DNA of 64,000 bases from Fulvimarina manganoxydans. GTDB lineage: Bacteria > Pseudomonadota > Alphaproteobacteria > Rhizobiales > Rhizobiaceae. Each line of letters begins with the position of its first letter. The first letter of the stretch is position 1. Shown here piece after piece: positions 1-12,195 of this stretch. The position numbers and the translations under genes are program-made. The notes below the pieces were generated by a model. The model did no database searches. It was not told the origin of the DNA and saw nothing but the letters and a program-made list of their open reading frames with translations. Location of the stretch: the NCBI RefSeq assembly GCF_900176465.1, contig NZ_FWXR01000001.1, positions 434,001 through 498,000 on the forward strand, written 5' to 3'.

Positions 1-825
1 GTCCGCGTCGATCTGCCGATCATCGGCGATGTGGGCCATGTGTTGGCCGATCTGGTCAAAGCTTGGAAACAGAGCGGCGCCAAAACCGACGAAAAGGCGC
101 TCGCGGGCTGGTGGACCGAGATCGAGAAGTGGAAGGCGCGCAACTGCCTTGCCTATCGGCCGAACAACGACGTCATCATGCCGCAATATGCGGTTCAGCG
201 GCTTTACGAGGCGACGAAGGATCGGGAGACCTATGTGTCGACCGAGGTCGGCCAACATCAGATGTGGGCAGCCCAGTTCTACGGCTTCGAGGCACCGAAC
301 CGGTGGCTCACCTCCGGCGGTCTCGGCACCATGGGCTATGGTCTGCCGGCTTCTATCGGAGCTGCGATCGCGCATCCGGACGCGCTCTCGATCTGTATCG
401 CGGGCGATGCCTCGGTGCTGATGAATATGCAGGAGATGTCAACGGCGGTTCAGCATTCGGCGAACGTCAAGATCTTCATCCTGAACAACCAGTATATGGG
501 CATGGTGCGCCAGTGGCAGCAGTTGCTGCACGGCAATCGCCTGTCGCACTCCTATACGGAAGCGCTGCCGGACTTCGTGAAGCTCGCCGAGGCTTATGGA
601 GCCGTCGGTCTGCGTTGCGAAAAGCCGGGTGATCTGGACGATGCGATCGACGAGATGCTGAAGGTCGACGCCCCGGTCCTCTTCGACTGCCGCGTCGCCA
701 ATCTCGCCAACTGCTTCCCGATGATTCCCTCGGGCAAGGCGCATAACGAGATCCTCCTGCCGGAGGAGGCGACCGACGAAGCCGTCGCCAATGCGATCGA
801 CGCCAAGGGCAAGGCGCTGGTCTAA
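1..825 (+). CDS. ilvB: Acetolactate synthase large subunit, C-terminal part (5' end outside window)
   Basis: This enzyme condenses two pyruvates, or pyruvate with 2-oxobutyrate, in the first shared step of valine, leucine and isoleucine synthesis. It uses thiamine diphosphate (ThDP), Mg and FAD. The reading frame is open from base 1, so only about 274 C-terminal residues are visible. They show the ThDP-binding domain: a GDASVLMN metal/ThDP motif, then [14 protein letters not shown] and the GNRLSHSY segment typical of biosynthetic acetohydroxyacid synthases rather than other ThDP enzymes. The end GKAHNEILL is also typical of the family. The regulatory small subunit (ilvN/ilvH), which usually follows, is not found in the next 680 bases. 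A hairpin just after the stop suggests transcription ends here. Confidence 0.93.
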   Translation, partial: VRVDLPIIGDVGHVLADLVKAWKQSGAKTDEKALAGWWTEIEKWKARNCLAYRPNNDVIMPQYAVQRLYEATKDRETYVSTEVGQHQMWAAQFYGFEAPNRWLTSGGLGTMGYGLPASIGAAIAHPDALSICIAGDASVLMNMQEMSTAVQHSANVKIFILNNQYMGMVRQWQQLLHGNRLSHSYTEALPDFVKLAEAYGAVGLRCEKPGDLDDAIDEMLKVDAPVLFDCRVANLANCFPMIPSGKAHNEILLPEEATDEAVANAIDAKGKALV

Positions 826-849
826 GTCGGGCTTGGTGAGACGAGAATA

Positions 850-875
850 CGCCGAGCGGTCAAGGCCGCTCGGCG
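850..875 (+). terminator. Hairpin after ilvB
   Basis: A perfect 10-bp stem (850-859 with 866-875) encloses a 6-base loop and starts 25 bases after the ilvB stop codon. No clear T-run follows, so Rho-independent termination is likely but not certain. Confidence 0.6.
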
Positions 876-1507
876 TGGGCTCCTAGCAAGTCTCCGGAAC
901 GTGCTCTACGATTTTCTGCCCAGAACCTGCGACAAACCAAATCGATAATCATATGAAGTGTTGGCCTGTCCTGGTCGCACGACGGCTTCTTCAAGCGGCA
1001 TCTATCGAATGCTCGGCACTCGAAGGTCTGGCGCTGACTTTCATTGAGATCGTCATGCTCGGGCTCCGTCCCGAGCATCCAGTGCGCCGATGAAGCCGCT
1101 CTTGTTTCAGACGTTTCTGGGTTCTCGGCATGATGGCCGACAATGACGATGCGTCGAAGTGTTCTGCTTCAAGATCAACTCGCCGTCTGTGACCGAGCGT
1201 AGTCTGCTGTCTGGCCGGCGAGCGAATGTCTGCCGAGGGGCTACCCACACCACCTACCAATGGCTTTGCCGGTGTTCTGAACGAGCCGAGGCACACACCT
1301 TCGAGAGCAGGCGACGGCGAAGAGCAACGACGCATCGCCGCCAGCCGCGTCGCTTTTCCAAATGCCCGCGTCCCTTTTATCCTTTCCGTGTCGGCAGCCT
1401 TTTCTCTATCCTTTAGCGGTGTCGAGCTGTCGGCTCGAGGGCAAGGGGAGCCCTCCAAGGCGGCATGGGGTCCGTCTGTGATGGGGCGTCGAGGGAGCAG
1501 ACAGCCG
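876..1507. other. Long non-coding gap between ilvB and the MFS gene
   Basis: About 630 bases without a convincing gene. The open frames here (860-1078 and 991-1647 on minus, 1159-1416 on plus, and the 5' extension of the MFS frame from 1226) are rich in Arg and Ser, have no recognisable domain and lack good ribosome sites. I found no remnant of ilvN. The only clear structure is the palindrome at 1050-1084. Confidence 0.6.
1050..1084. repeat. REP-like palindromic element
   Basis: A perfect 9-bp inverted repeat (1055-1063 with 1070-1078) encloses a 6-base loop, framed by GTC before and CCAGTG after. The shape, ATGCTCGGG-loop-CCCGAGCAT, resembles the short extragenic palindromes scattered through rhizobial genomes. 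That comparison comes from memory. Only one copy is seen in this window. Confidence 0.5.
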
Positions 1508-2824
1508 ATGTTCAACGTCTTGTCCGGTATTTGGGCGCTTCTGATCGGTATCGTCCTGATCATGCTGGGCAACGGCATGCATTTCACCCTCATCGGTCTG
1601 CGCGGTGGCATCGAGGGCTTTTCCGCGACCGAACTCGCCATCATCACCTCGGGCTATTTCGTGGGTTTCCTGTCCGGCGCGCGGTTCACGCCCTCGTTGA
1701 TCCGCCGGGTCGGCCATGTGCGTGTTTTCGCCGCGCTTGGCAGCTTCATGTCGGCGGGGTTGATCAGCTTCCCGCTCCTGACCGAGCCCTGGGCCTGGAC
1801 CGTGCTGCGCCTTCTCATCGGCTTTTGCATGTCCGGTGTCTATGTAACTGCCGAAAGCTGGCTGAACGATGCCTCGACCAATGAGACACGGGGCAAGGTA
1901 CTGTCCGCCTATATGATCTCGCAGACGGTCGGGATTATCGGCGCGCAGGGCCTGCTCAATCTCGGCGATCCGGCGACCTCGGTTCTCTTCATCGGCGCCT
2001 CGATCCTTGTTTCGATCTCCTTTGCGCCCATTCTTCTGACCGTGTCGCGGGCGCCGACGACCGATGTGACGCGCCCGATGCCGCTCCGAGCCCTGTTCTC
2101 CGGTTCGCCGCTCGGGACGATCGGCATTTTCCTGCTCGGCAGCGTCTATGCGACCCAATCGGGCATGGGTGCCGTCTTCGGCTCGCTGATCGGTATGACG
2201 GCGGCTGAGATTTCGCTATTCATCGCCATGCTCTTTGCCGGCGCCCTGGTGCTGCAATATCCGATCGGCTGGATATCGGACCGGGTCGATCGTCGGCTCG
2301 TGATCTTCGCGGTCTCCGTGATCGGCGCCATATCCTGCCTGTTCGGCTGGATTGCCGGGGGCGGGATCGTGGCGCTTCTGATCGCGGCCTTTCTCGCCGG
2401 CGGCATGACGACGCCGCTTTACGCGCTGTTTCTCGCACATACCAATGACTTCCTGTCGGCCGAGGACATGCCGGCCGCATCCGGCGGTCTCGTCTTCACT
2501 TTCGGCCTCGGCGCGATCATCGGCCCGCTGGTCACCGGCTGGGCGATGCAGGGTGCCGGTCCCTTCACCTTCTGGCTGGTCCTGAGCCTCAGCTTCGCGG
2601 CGATCGCGCTTTATGCGCTCTATCGCATGACCCAGCGTTCCGCTCTGCCGGCCAGCCAGACCGACAGCTATATCGGTGTCGTGCCCACGACCTCTCCGGT
2701 CGCCGTCGAGGCCGCGAGTGCCTGGGCGGTGGAGCAGGCGGAAGCGCAGACGCAGGACGAGGTGAAGCCCAACGACGGCGAGGACGAGGCCGAGACCGGC
2801 ACCCGCCAGCAAAGCCCGGCCTAA
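1508..2824 (+). CDS. Major facilitator superfamily transporter
   Basis: An integral inner-membrane secondary transporter of 438 residues with about 12 predicted membrane segments in two halves. The substrate cannot be read from the sequence. The loop between helices 2 and 3 carries a degenerate MFS signature, and the ISDRVDRR motif near residue 255 is the equivalent loop of the second half. The C-terminal 45 residues are polar and probably cytoplasmic. The open frame reaches back to 1226, but the extension is not membrane-like. The ATG at 1508 begins the first hydrophobic helix and has GAGGGAG about 10 bases upstream. The gene converges on the Mfd-like gene with a 31-base gap. Confidence 0.85.
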   Translation: MFNVLSGIWALLIGIVLIMLGNGMHFTLIGLRGGIEGFSATELAIITSGYFVGFLSGARFTPSLIRRVGHVRVFAALGSFMSAGLISFPLLTEPWAWTVLRLLIGFCMSGVYVTAESWLNDASTNETRGKVLSAYMISQTVGIIGAQGLLNLGDPATSVLFIGASILVSISFAPILLTVSRAPTTDVTRPMPLRALFSGSPLGTIGIFLLGSVYATQSGMGAVFGSLIGMTAAEISLFIAMLFAGALVLQYPIGWISDRVDRRLVIFAVSVIGAISCLFGWIAGGGIVALLIAAFLAGGMTTPLYALFLAHTNDFLSAEDMPAASGGLVFTFGLGAIIGPLVTGWAMQGAGPFTFWLVLSLSFAAIALYALYRMTQRSALPASQTDSYIGVVPTTSPVAVEAASAWAVEQAEAQTQDEVKPNDGEDEAETGTRQQSPA

Positions 2825-2855
2825 TGTCGCGGCCGGCTGATCGATCCTCGCCTCT

Positions 2856-6221
<3,366 letters not shown>

Positions 6222-6373
6222 GCGTCGATCTCCGATGGCTGACCATGGCGAACGGTCAGGCCACCGAAACGATCCAGCCTTCGGGACGATTCCTTTTGAT
6301 CAGTGGGTCCATAAGGCCGGGCCATAACGGCGTCGGCCGACCGCGCTTTGAATTCAGATGGTCGGACCTCCGC

Positions 6374-6832
6374 TTAGGGAACCCGTTTGCCCTTGAAAAA
6401 ACGTCTCAGAATTTCGGCGCAATCGGTTTCGGCGAGGCCCGAATAGACCTCTGGCGCATGATGGCATGTGCTTTGCGAGAAGAAGCGTGGGCCTGTCTCG
6501 ACGGCGCCGCCCTTTTCGTCGCTCGCGCCGAAATAGAGGCGGCGGATGCGCGCGAAGGAGATGGCTGCCGCGCACATGGCGCAGGGCTCCAGCGTCACAT
6601 AGAGATCGCACCCGGATAGGCGTTCCGAGCCTAGCGCGGCGCAGGCTCGGCGAATGGCGAGAATTTCCGCATGGGCGGTCGGGTCGTTCAGGGCCCGCGT
6701 TTCGTTTCCGGCCCGCGCGACGATCGTGCCCTCTCGGACGATGATCGCGCCGACGGGTGTCTCGTCGCGCCCTGCTGCTGCGCGGGCCTCGTCGAGGGCC
6801 GCCTCCATGAAACTTCTCTTGCGCTCGCTCAT
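6374..6832 (-). CDS. tadA: tRNA-specific adenosine deaminase TadA
   Basis: TadA converts adenosine 34 of tRNA-Arg(ACG) to inosine, which is needed to read CGN codons. It is a zinc cytidine-deaminase-fold enzyme. The zinc site is complete: HAEIL (His ligand and catalytic Glu) and PCAMCAAA (two Cys ligands). The product of about 152 residues matches the family size. The frame is open upstream to 7039, with possible starts at 6907 and 7039, but homology begins at the MSERKRSFMEAAL segment, so I chose the ATG at 6832 even though no strong ribosome site precedes it. It is divergent from the pseudouridine synthase gene at 7043. Confidence 0.93.
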   Translation of the reverse strand: MSERKRSFMEAALDEARAAAGRDETPVGAIIVREGTIVARAGNETRALNDPTAHAEILAIRRACAALGSERLSGCDLYVTLEPCAMCAAAISFARIRRLYFGASDEKGGAVETGPRFFSQSTCHHAPEVYSGLAETDCAEILRRFFKGKRVP

Positions 6833-7042
6833 GATGGCCAGGCTTTGCTTTGCCGGCCTGTCCGGGCATCGTTCATTGCGGGCTCCGACGGGTTTTCTCG
6901 TTTTCATGACGATGATTCGGTGATAGAGGCATGGCCAGAACGGCGCCAGAGTGCGCCGACCGATCCCCGACATTGAAGACCGGCCGCCGAACGCGATGCG
7001 ACGGCGACAGGGGCGGCAAGATCGCTCCAGATTAGGCATGAC

Positions 7043-9007
7043 ATGAGTGACGATCAGGACGGCCGCTCGACACGCGGCAACAACGCATCCGGCGGGCGCG
7101 GTCCCGGCCGAGGTTCAAGGCCCAGTGGCGAAGGGCGCTTCGGTGCTGGCGGTCGCGGCAACCGGCCGGGCGGCGACGCTCGCACGGGTCGCCCTGGCGG
7201 CAAGCCCTCCTTTCGCCCGCGTGGCGAAGGCGGCGAGCGAGCCGAGGGGGAAGGGGCCGGCGGCGGTGAGGGTCGCAAATCCGGGCCTCGTTCGGGCGCT
7301 TCCAAGCCCTTTACGCCCAAGAGCCGGGGAATGATGTCCCATGGCGCCCCCCGCACAAGGGATGGGGAGCGCGGCGAGGGCGGCGCGCGCAAACCCAGAA
7401 GCTTCGGCAAGCGCGACCATCCAGCCGCCGGCGAGGGCGAGACCCGTCGCGCTCCACGCGAATTAAGCGAAACCGGGGAGGGCCGGCCGCACCGGCGCGA
7501 GGGGCGTGCCTTTGGCGGAAAGCCGCGCCGGGACGGCGAGGGACCGCGCGATGGCGGGTTTCGGCGCCGGGAGGACGGGGATCGGCCGCGCGGCGAGCGC
7601 TCCGAGCGTCCCGCGTTCCGCAAGGAGGGCGAGGGATTTCGGCCTCGGCGGGACGACGCCCGCCCACAGCGCTCCGACGATCGCAGGCCGCGCGAGGACG
7701 CGCGCCGGCCTCGTGAGGAGGCCGCCCCGACCGATACGATGCGCATTGCCCGGCGCCTCGCGCGCGCCGGCATCGCCTCGCGCCGCGATGCCGAGGGCAT
7801 GATCGCCGACGGTCGGGTGAAGGTGAACGGCAAGCTGATCGACAGCCCGGCCCTCGATGTGAAGGCCAGCGACCGTATCGAGATCGACGGAACGCCCTTG
7901 CCGGCCTCCGAGCGCACCCGGCTCTGGCTGTTCCACAAGCCGGCCGGAACGGTGACGACCAACAAGGATCCGGAAGGCCGCCCAACGGTCTTCGATCGCC
8001 TGCCCGACGACATGCCGCGCGTTCTGACCGTCGGCCGTCTCGACATCAACACCGAAGGCCTGCTTCTCCTGACCAATGACGGCGGGCTTTCCCGTGTCCT
8101 GGAGCTTCCCTCCACGGGTTGGCTGCGGCGCTACCGCGTGCGCGCCCATGGCGAAATCAATCAGGCGCGTCTCGACGAATTGGCGCAAGGCATCGCCATC
8201 GATGGCGTCTTCTACGGGGCGATCGAGGCCGTGTTGGATCGGGAACAGGGCCACAATGTCTGGCTGACTCTCGGCCTTCGCGAGGGCAAGAACCGAGAGG
8301 TCAAGAAGGTGCTCGGCCATCTCGGCCTGGAAGTGAACCGCCTGATCCGCCTGTCCTTTGGCCCGTTCCAGCTCGGCGATCTGGCCGAGGGCGCGGTGCG
8401 CGAGGTTAAGGGCCGCACCCTGCGCGACCAGCTCGGCGATCGGCTGATTGAGGAAGCCGGAGCCGATTTCGACGGTCCGATCACCAAGCCCTTCTCCAAC
8501 AAGGCCGTCGAGACCGAAGGGACCCGTGGGTCTCGCCGCACGAGCGATTGGGTTTCGGCCGGCGGCGCCGCGGCGCCGAACCGCAAGAAGTTCGGCGAGA
8601 AGAAGCGTGAAAGCGCTTTGGAGCGCCTCGACACGCGCCCGCGCCGGAACGAGCGTCCGGGCGGCGGCAAGGGTGGTCCGGGCGCAAAGCCTGGCTTCAA
8701 GCCGCGCGGCGATCGAAGTGAACGCGGCGACGAGGCATCGGGCGAGCGCGCAGCGAAGCGTCCCGGCATCGGCGCGGCCGGTCGGCGCAACACCAATGTC
8801 TGGATCGCGCCGGGCGCACGGCCGGAGGGAAAGAAGCGGATCGAGGCCAAGCAGCGCTCCGCCGAATCCGCTGCCGGCGAGGATCGTCCAAAGCGGGGCC
8901 CGGCGCGGCCCGCGCCGGTCTCCGGCCGCAACACGCCGGGACGGGGCGGACCGGGCGGCAAACCGGGACCTCGCGGCGACCGTCCGCGCGGCCCGCGCAA
9001 GGACTGA
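7043..9007 (+). CDS. rluB: RsuA/RluB-family rRNA pseudouridine synthase with long disordered arms
   Basis: The enzyme isomerises uridine in 23S rRNA; RluB acts at position 2605 in E. coli. An S4 RNA-binding domain lies at about residues 232-290. The RsuA-type catalytic domain follows, with the catalytic aspartate in GRLDINTEGLLLLTNDG near residue 331 and the KNREVKKVL segment. The total of 654 residues is more than twice the usual length. About 230 N-terminal and 170 C-terminal residues are Gly/Arg/Glu/Pro-rich, low complexity and surely disordered. ATG at 7043 is the first start. The rsmD gene follows after 6 bases, so the two rRNA modification enzymes are probably co-transcribed. The exact target site is inferred from family only. 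Confidence 0.9.
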   Translation: MSDDQDGRSTRGNNASGGRGPGRGSRPSGEGRFGAGGRGNRPGGDARTGRPGGKPSFRPRGEGGERAEGEGAGGGEGRKSGPRSGASKPFTPKSRGMMSHGAPRTRDGERGEGGARKPRSFGKRDHPAAGEGETRRAPRELSETGEGRPHRREGRAFGGKPRRDGEGPRDGGFRRREDGDRPRGERSERPAFRKEGEGFRPRRDDARPQRSDDRRPREDARRPREEAAPTDTMRIARRLARAGIASRRDAEGMIADGRVKVNGKLIDSPALDVKASDRIEIDGTPLPASERTRLWLFHKPAGTVTTNKDPEGRPTVFDRLPDDMPRVLTVGRLDINTEGLLLLTNDGGLSRVLELPSTGWLRRYRVRAHGEINQARLDELAQGIAIDGVFYGAIEAVLDREQGHNVWLTLGLREGKNREVKKVLGHLGLEVNRLIRLSFGPFQLGDLAEGAVREVKGRTLRDQLGDRLIEEAGADFDGPITKPFSNKAVETEGTRGSRRTSDWVSAGGAAAPNRKKFGEKKRESALERLDTRPRRNERPGGGKGGPGAKPGFKPRGDRSERGDEASGERAAKRPGIGAAGRRNTNVWIAPGARPEGKKRIEAKQRSAESAAGEDRPKRGPARPAPVSGRNTPGRGGPGGKPGPRGDRPRGPRKD

Positions 9008-9013
9008 CCGGCC

Positions 9014-9568
9014 ATGCGGATCGTCGGCGGTGAATTTCGCGGGCGAAAGCTCGCGACGCCTGAAGGTCACACGATCCGTCCGACGACGGATCGCACCCGG
9101 GAAACCGTCTTCAACATGCTCAGCCATCGGACCGGGTTCCGGCTCGATGGCGCAAGGGTGCTGGACCTCTTTGCCGGCACGGGCGCCCTCGGCTGCGAGG
9201 CTTTGTCGCGCGGCGCGCGCTTCTGCGTCTTCATTGAGGAGAGCGTCGAGGGTCGGGGGCTGATCCGACAGAACGTCGAGGCCTTCGGCCTGACCGGGCG
9301 CTCTAAGATTTATCGGCGCGATGCGACACGCCTCGGCGGCGTCGGGACCTTCGAACCCTTCGATCTGCTTCTGGCTGATCCCCCTTATGGCAAAGGCCTT
9401 GGCGAGAAGGCCCTCGTCTCCGCCCGCGATGGCGGTTGGCTGAAGCCGGACGGCCTCGCTGTCATCGAAGAGGCTGGCAATGTCGCCTTCGAGACGCCCG
9501 ATGGGTTTTCGCTGGAGGACGAGAGGTCGATCGGCGAGAGCGTCGTTCGGTTTTTTGTCTTAAGCTGA
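9014..9568 (+). CDS. rsmD: 16S rRNA (guanine-966-N2)-methyltransferase RsmD
   Basis: RsmD methylates G966 of 16S rRNA in the assembled 30S head, using S-adenosylmethionine. The 184-residue protein starts with MRIVGGEFRGRKL and has the RPTTDRTRETVFNML helix. The SAM-binding motif VLDLFAGTGALGCEALSRGA and the catalytic LLADPPYGKG (a D/NPPY motif for exocyclic amine methylation) are intact. It lies 6 bases behind rluB and is followed by a terminator hairpin at 9644, which marks the end of the unit. Confidence 0.95.
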   Translation: MRIVGGEFRGRKLATPEGHTIRPTTDRTRETVFNMLSHRTGFRLDGARVLDLFAGTGALGCEALSRGARFCVFIEESVEGRGLIRQNVEAFGLTGRSKIYRRDATRLGGVGTFEPFDLLLADPPYGKGLGEKALVSARDGGWLKPDGLAVIEEAGNVAFETPDGFSLEDERSIGESVVRFFVLS

Positions 9569-9643
9569 TTTGCGGCTTGATTGGAAAAGTGAAAAGCACT
9601 AACTATGGATTGTTGCATCGTTATAGATGCGCAAATTCCGAGG

Positions 9644-9674
9644 CCCGCGCTGTGCGCGGGTCTTCGTGTTTTCC
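9644..9674 (+). terminator. Rho-independent terminator after rsmD
   Basis: A perfect 7-bp G+C stem (9644-9650 with 9654-9660) with a 3-base loop is followed by the T-rich tail TCTTCGTGTTTT. It lies 76 bases after the rsmD stop and before the DUF3800 gene, so the latter needs its own promoter or read-through. Confidence 0.7.
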
Positions 9675-9695
9675 GGGGGCATGGTCGGAGCTCAC

Positions 9696-10523
9696 GTGAA
9701 CTTCGTCGTTTATCTTGACGAATTTGGGCACATTGGGCCCTTCATTTCCCGCGCTCACTCGCATTACAATGAAAGCCCAGTCTTTGGGTTAGCCGGCCTC
9801 GTCTTGCCGGTAGAGCAAGTGCGCCATTTCGGAACATGGTTTTTCCAGCGTAAGCAGGAGTTGCTAGCCTGGGAAATCGAGCGGGCTCAAAAACATCCCG
9901 CGCTCTGGGAAAAGAAGGGCTCATCTCTCTATACTCTCAATAACGTCGAAAAATATTCAGAATTGCGCAAATTCACCAACCGCTTTATGAATAAGATCGA
10001 AAATGTTGGAGGTTACGTCTTTTATGTGGGTGTAGAGAAGACAAGCTCTCCAGAACAGCATGACGCGAATGCGCTTTATGTCTCGATTTTACGTGAAGCG
10101 ATCAAGCGATTGGATCAATTTTGTGAAGACGACATTGGCGGAGATACCGGCTTCTTGCTGGTATTGGATGAACACGATCAGCGCGAGCGACTTGTGAGCG
10201 CTGCAGCGCAGGCGATGTATCAAGCCGGAGAGCCGAGACGTCACCTTATCGAGCCTCCCTTCCAGGTCGAGAGCCATCGATATCAGACAGTCCAGGCGGC
10301 TGACTGGATCGCCGGGCTGACGGGACGAATAGCTGCGATTTGGGCAAAACCGGACGAATATGCAGATTGGCTGCCCATCAGACGTTACTTCGAGGCGCGT
10401 TTGAACCGAGCGGCGCTTAGAAGTGGAGTCAGAACCGGTGGGCACGCACGGTTCGAAGACGGCCAGACCGATCTCATCGTACAGATCGCTGAGGAAATTG
10501 GGCGAACAGATCGACAGCGGTAA
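9696..10523 (+). CDS. DUF3800 domain protein
   Basis: The protein has about 275 residues. The hallmarks of DUF3800 are present: an N-terminal VYLDEFGHIG segment (usually YLDESG), an internal LLVLDEHDQR, and QAADWIAGLTGRI near the C-terminus. The conserved acidic residues suggest an RNase H-like nuclease fold, but no function is established and I infer none. DUF3800 genes are often found in accessory regions and near defence genes. This one is much richer in A+T than its neighbours (76 G+C in the 180 bases 9901-10080, about 42 percent), which suggests recent transfer. I prefer the GTG at 9696, which has GGAG 5 bases upstream. An ATG at 9681 is possible, and the open frame back to 9627 runs through the terminator. 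Confidence 0.8.
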   Translation: MNFVVYLDEFGHIGPFISRAHSHYNESPVFGLAGLVLPVEQVRHFGTWFFQRKQELLAWEIERAQKHPALWEKKGSSLYTLNNVEKYSELRKFTNRFMNKIENVGGYVFYVGVEKTSSPEQHDANALYVSILREAIKRLDQFCEDDIGGDTGFLLVLDEHDQRERLVSAAAQAMYQAGEPRRHLIEPPFQVESHRYQTVQAADWIAGLTGRIAAIWAKPDEYADWLPIRRYFEARLNRAALRSGVRTGGHARFEDGQTDLIVQIAEEIGRTDRQR

Positions 10524-10646
10524 ATTTCACTTTAGGGGTGTCGTGTTGATCGCATCTTCCTAACGAAACCGTAATTGGCGTGCATGCCCTGCCTCCGCCA
10601 TATGGTGGTGCACAGCTTTTCGTAAGACGAGGCAGGGATTTCATCG

Positions 10647-12194
10647 TTGATCCAACAGTTTGTACGCAGCGCCAAAGCGACGAGCGTCCTGGCGGCACTC
10701 GTCGTCACGGCTCCGTGTTTTGCCGCCAGCCCATCCGAACAGGCACCGATTAGCGTCGGCGATGCCGCCATCCCCGATGAGCATGTGACGAGTTTCACGC
10801 TGGATAACGGACTCCAGGTCGTCGTGCTGCCGGATCGCCGGGCGCCTGTCGTTACCCAGATGATCTATTACAAGGTTGGCGGCGCGGACGAGGCGCCGGG
10901 TGAGAGCGGCGTTGCCCATTTTCTCGAACATCTCATGTTCAAGGGCACGAAGACCCATCCGGAAGGCGAGTTCTCGCAGAAGGTCGCCGAGATCGGCGGT
11001 CAGGAAAACGCCTTCACCACGGACGATTATACGGGCTATTATCAACAGGTTCCGTCCGACGCGCTGGAAATGGTGATGAGCTACGAGGCGGACCGAATGT
11101 CCAATCTCGTCCTCACCGACGAGGTGGTTCTGCCTGAGCGGGACGTTATCCAGGAAGAACGGCGCATGCGCGTCGGCAACGAGCCGGGTGCGAAGCTTTC
11201 GGAAATCGTCCAGGGCACGCTGTTTCTCAACAGTCCCTATGGGACGCCCGTCATCGGCTGGCCGGAGGAGATCGCGAGCCTGACGCGCGAGGACGCAATC
11301 CGCTTCTACGACAAATATTATACGCCTTCCAATGCCGTCCTTCTGATCGCGGGCGACGTTTCGGTCGACGAGGTGCGGGCGCTGGCGGAAAAGACTTATG
11401 GCCAGATTGCCGAGCGCGCCGAGGTCGGTCCGAGACTGCGCCCGCAGGAGCCTGAGCCGATCGCCGAGCGCAGCGTGACCTTGCGCGACGAACGCGTCAC
11501 CCAGCCCTCCTTCCAGACCAATTATCTCGTCCCATCCGCCACGAGCGGGGAGCCCGGCGAAGCCGAGGCGCTCGACATTCTGGCCGACATCCTCGGCGGC
11601 GGAACGACGAGCCGGCTCTATCGCGATCTGATCATCGACAAGGGCATCGCGGCCAGTGCTGGCGCCTATTATTCCGGGGCCGCGCTCGATGATACGCGTC
11701 TTGTTCTCTATGGCAGCCCGCGCGGCGATGCCTCGCTCGACGAGGTCGAGGCCGCCGTCGAGGCCGAAGTTGCGCGCCTAGTGAAGGACGGCATCACGAA
11801 AGAGGAGCTCGAGCGCTCTAAGAACCGGGTGCGCAAGGGCGTCATCTATCTTCGCGACAGCCAGACCGCGATGGCTCGGCGCTTCGCGACGGCGCTGGCC
11901 ACGGGCCGGACGATCGAAGACGTGGAAAAATGGCCCGAGCGCATCGAGGCCGTGACCATCGAAGACGTCAACCGCGCCGCTCGCACCTATCTGAAGCCTG
12001 AACGCTCGGTGACCGGCTACCTTCTGCCGGCGGACGAAAGCAGAGCGGCCGCCGACGGCGCAAATCTGGCCGATCCGGCTCAGAGGAGCGAGGCCGGAGG
12101 GGATCGCGATGGAGTGCCATCGCAGACCAAACCATCCGTCGCGGCATCGAACGATGTTCGCGCGGACGGTGAAGGAACGAGCGGAGGCCTTTGA
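10647..12194 (+). CDS. M16 family zinc metallopeptidase, active subunit
   Basis: A pitrilysin/processing-peptidase type protease of 515 residues, exported by an N-terminal signal peptide (hydrophobic stretch then an AFAAS-like end, here CFAAS near residue 27). The inverted zinc motif HFLEH is intact, and the downstream glutamate lies in the VIQEERRMR segment. The second M16 domain has GGGTTSRLYRDLI. The last 50 residues are polar and variable. TTG at 10647 is the apparent start, with a weak AGGCAGGG upstream. The next gene encodes a second M16 protein lacking the zinc motif and begins one base after this stop codon. The two probably form a periplasmic heterodimer like other bacterial M16B pairs. 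The substrate is unknown. Confidence 0.9.
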   Translation: MIQQFVRSAKATSVLAALVVTAPCFAASPSEQAPISVGDAAIPDEHVTSFTLDNGLQVVVLPDRRAPVVTQMIYYKVGGADEAPGESGVAHFLEHLMFKGTKTHPEGEFSQKVAEIGGQENAFTTDDYTGYYQQVPSDALEMVMSYEADRMSNLVLTDEVVLPERDVIQEERRMRVGNEPGAKLSEIVQGTLFLNSPYGTPVIGWPEEIASLTREDAIRFYDKYYTPSNAVLLIAGDVSVDEVRALAEKTYGQIAERAEVGPRLRPQEPEPIAERSVTLRDERVTQPSFQTNYLVPSATSGEPGEAEALDILADILGGGTTSRLYRDLIIDKGIAASAGAYYSGAALDDTRLVLYGSPRGDASLDEVEAAVEAEVARLVKDGITKEELERSKNRVRKGVIYLRDSQTAMARRFATALATGRTIEDVEKWPERIEAVTIEDVNRAARTYLKPERSVTGYLLPADESRAAADGANLADPAQRSEAGGDRDGVPSQTKPSVAASNDVRADGEGTSGGL

Positions 12195-12195
12195 T

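Noticed and set aside
7463-9127. Minus-strand frame of 554 residues opposite rluB
   Set aside because: Arg/Ala-rich composition and complete overlap with the pseudouridine synthase; it is a shadow of the RG-rich arms.
9627-9695. 5' extension of the DUF3800 gene
   Set aside because: It would run through the terminator hairpin at 9644 and shows no similarity to the family start.
9629-9973. Repeat of GCGCAAATTC at 9630 and 9964 as a possible duplication at the DUF3800 insertion
   Set aside because: Ten bases, one copy inside the gene; probably chance and not a target-site duplication.
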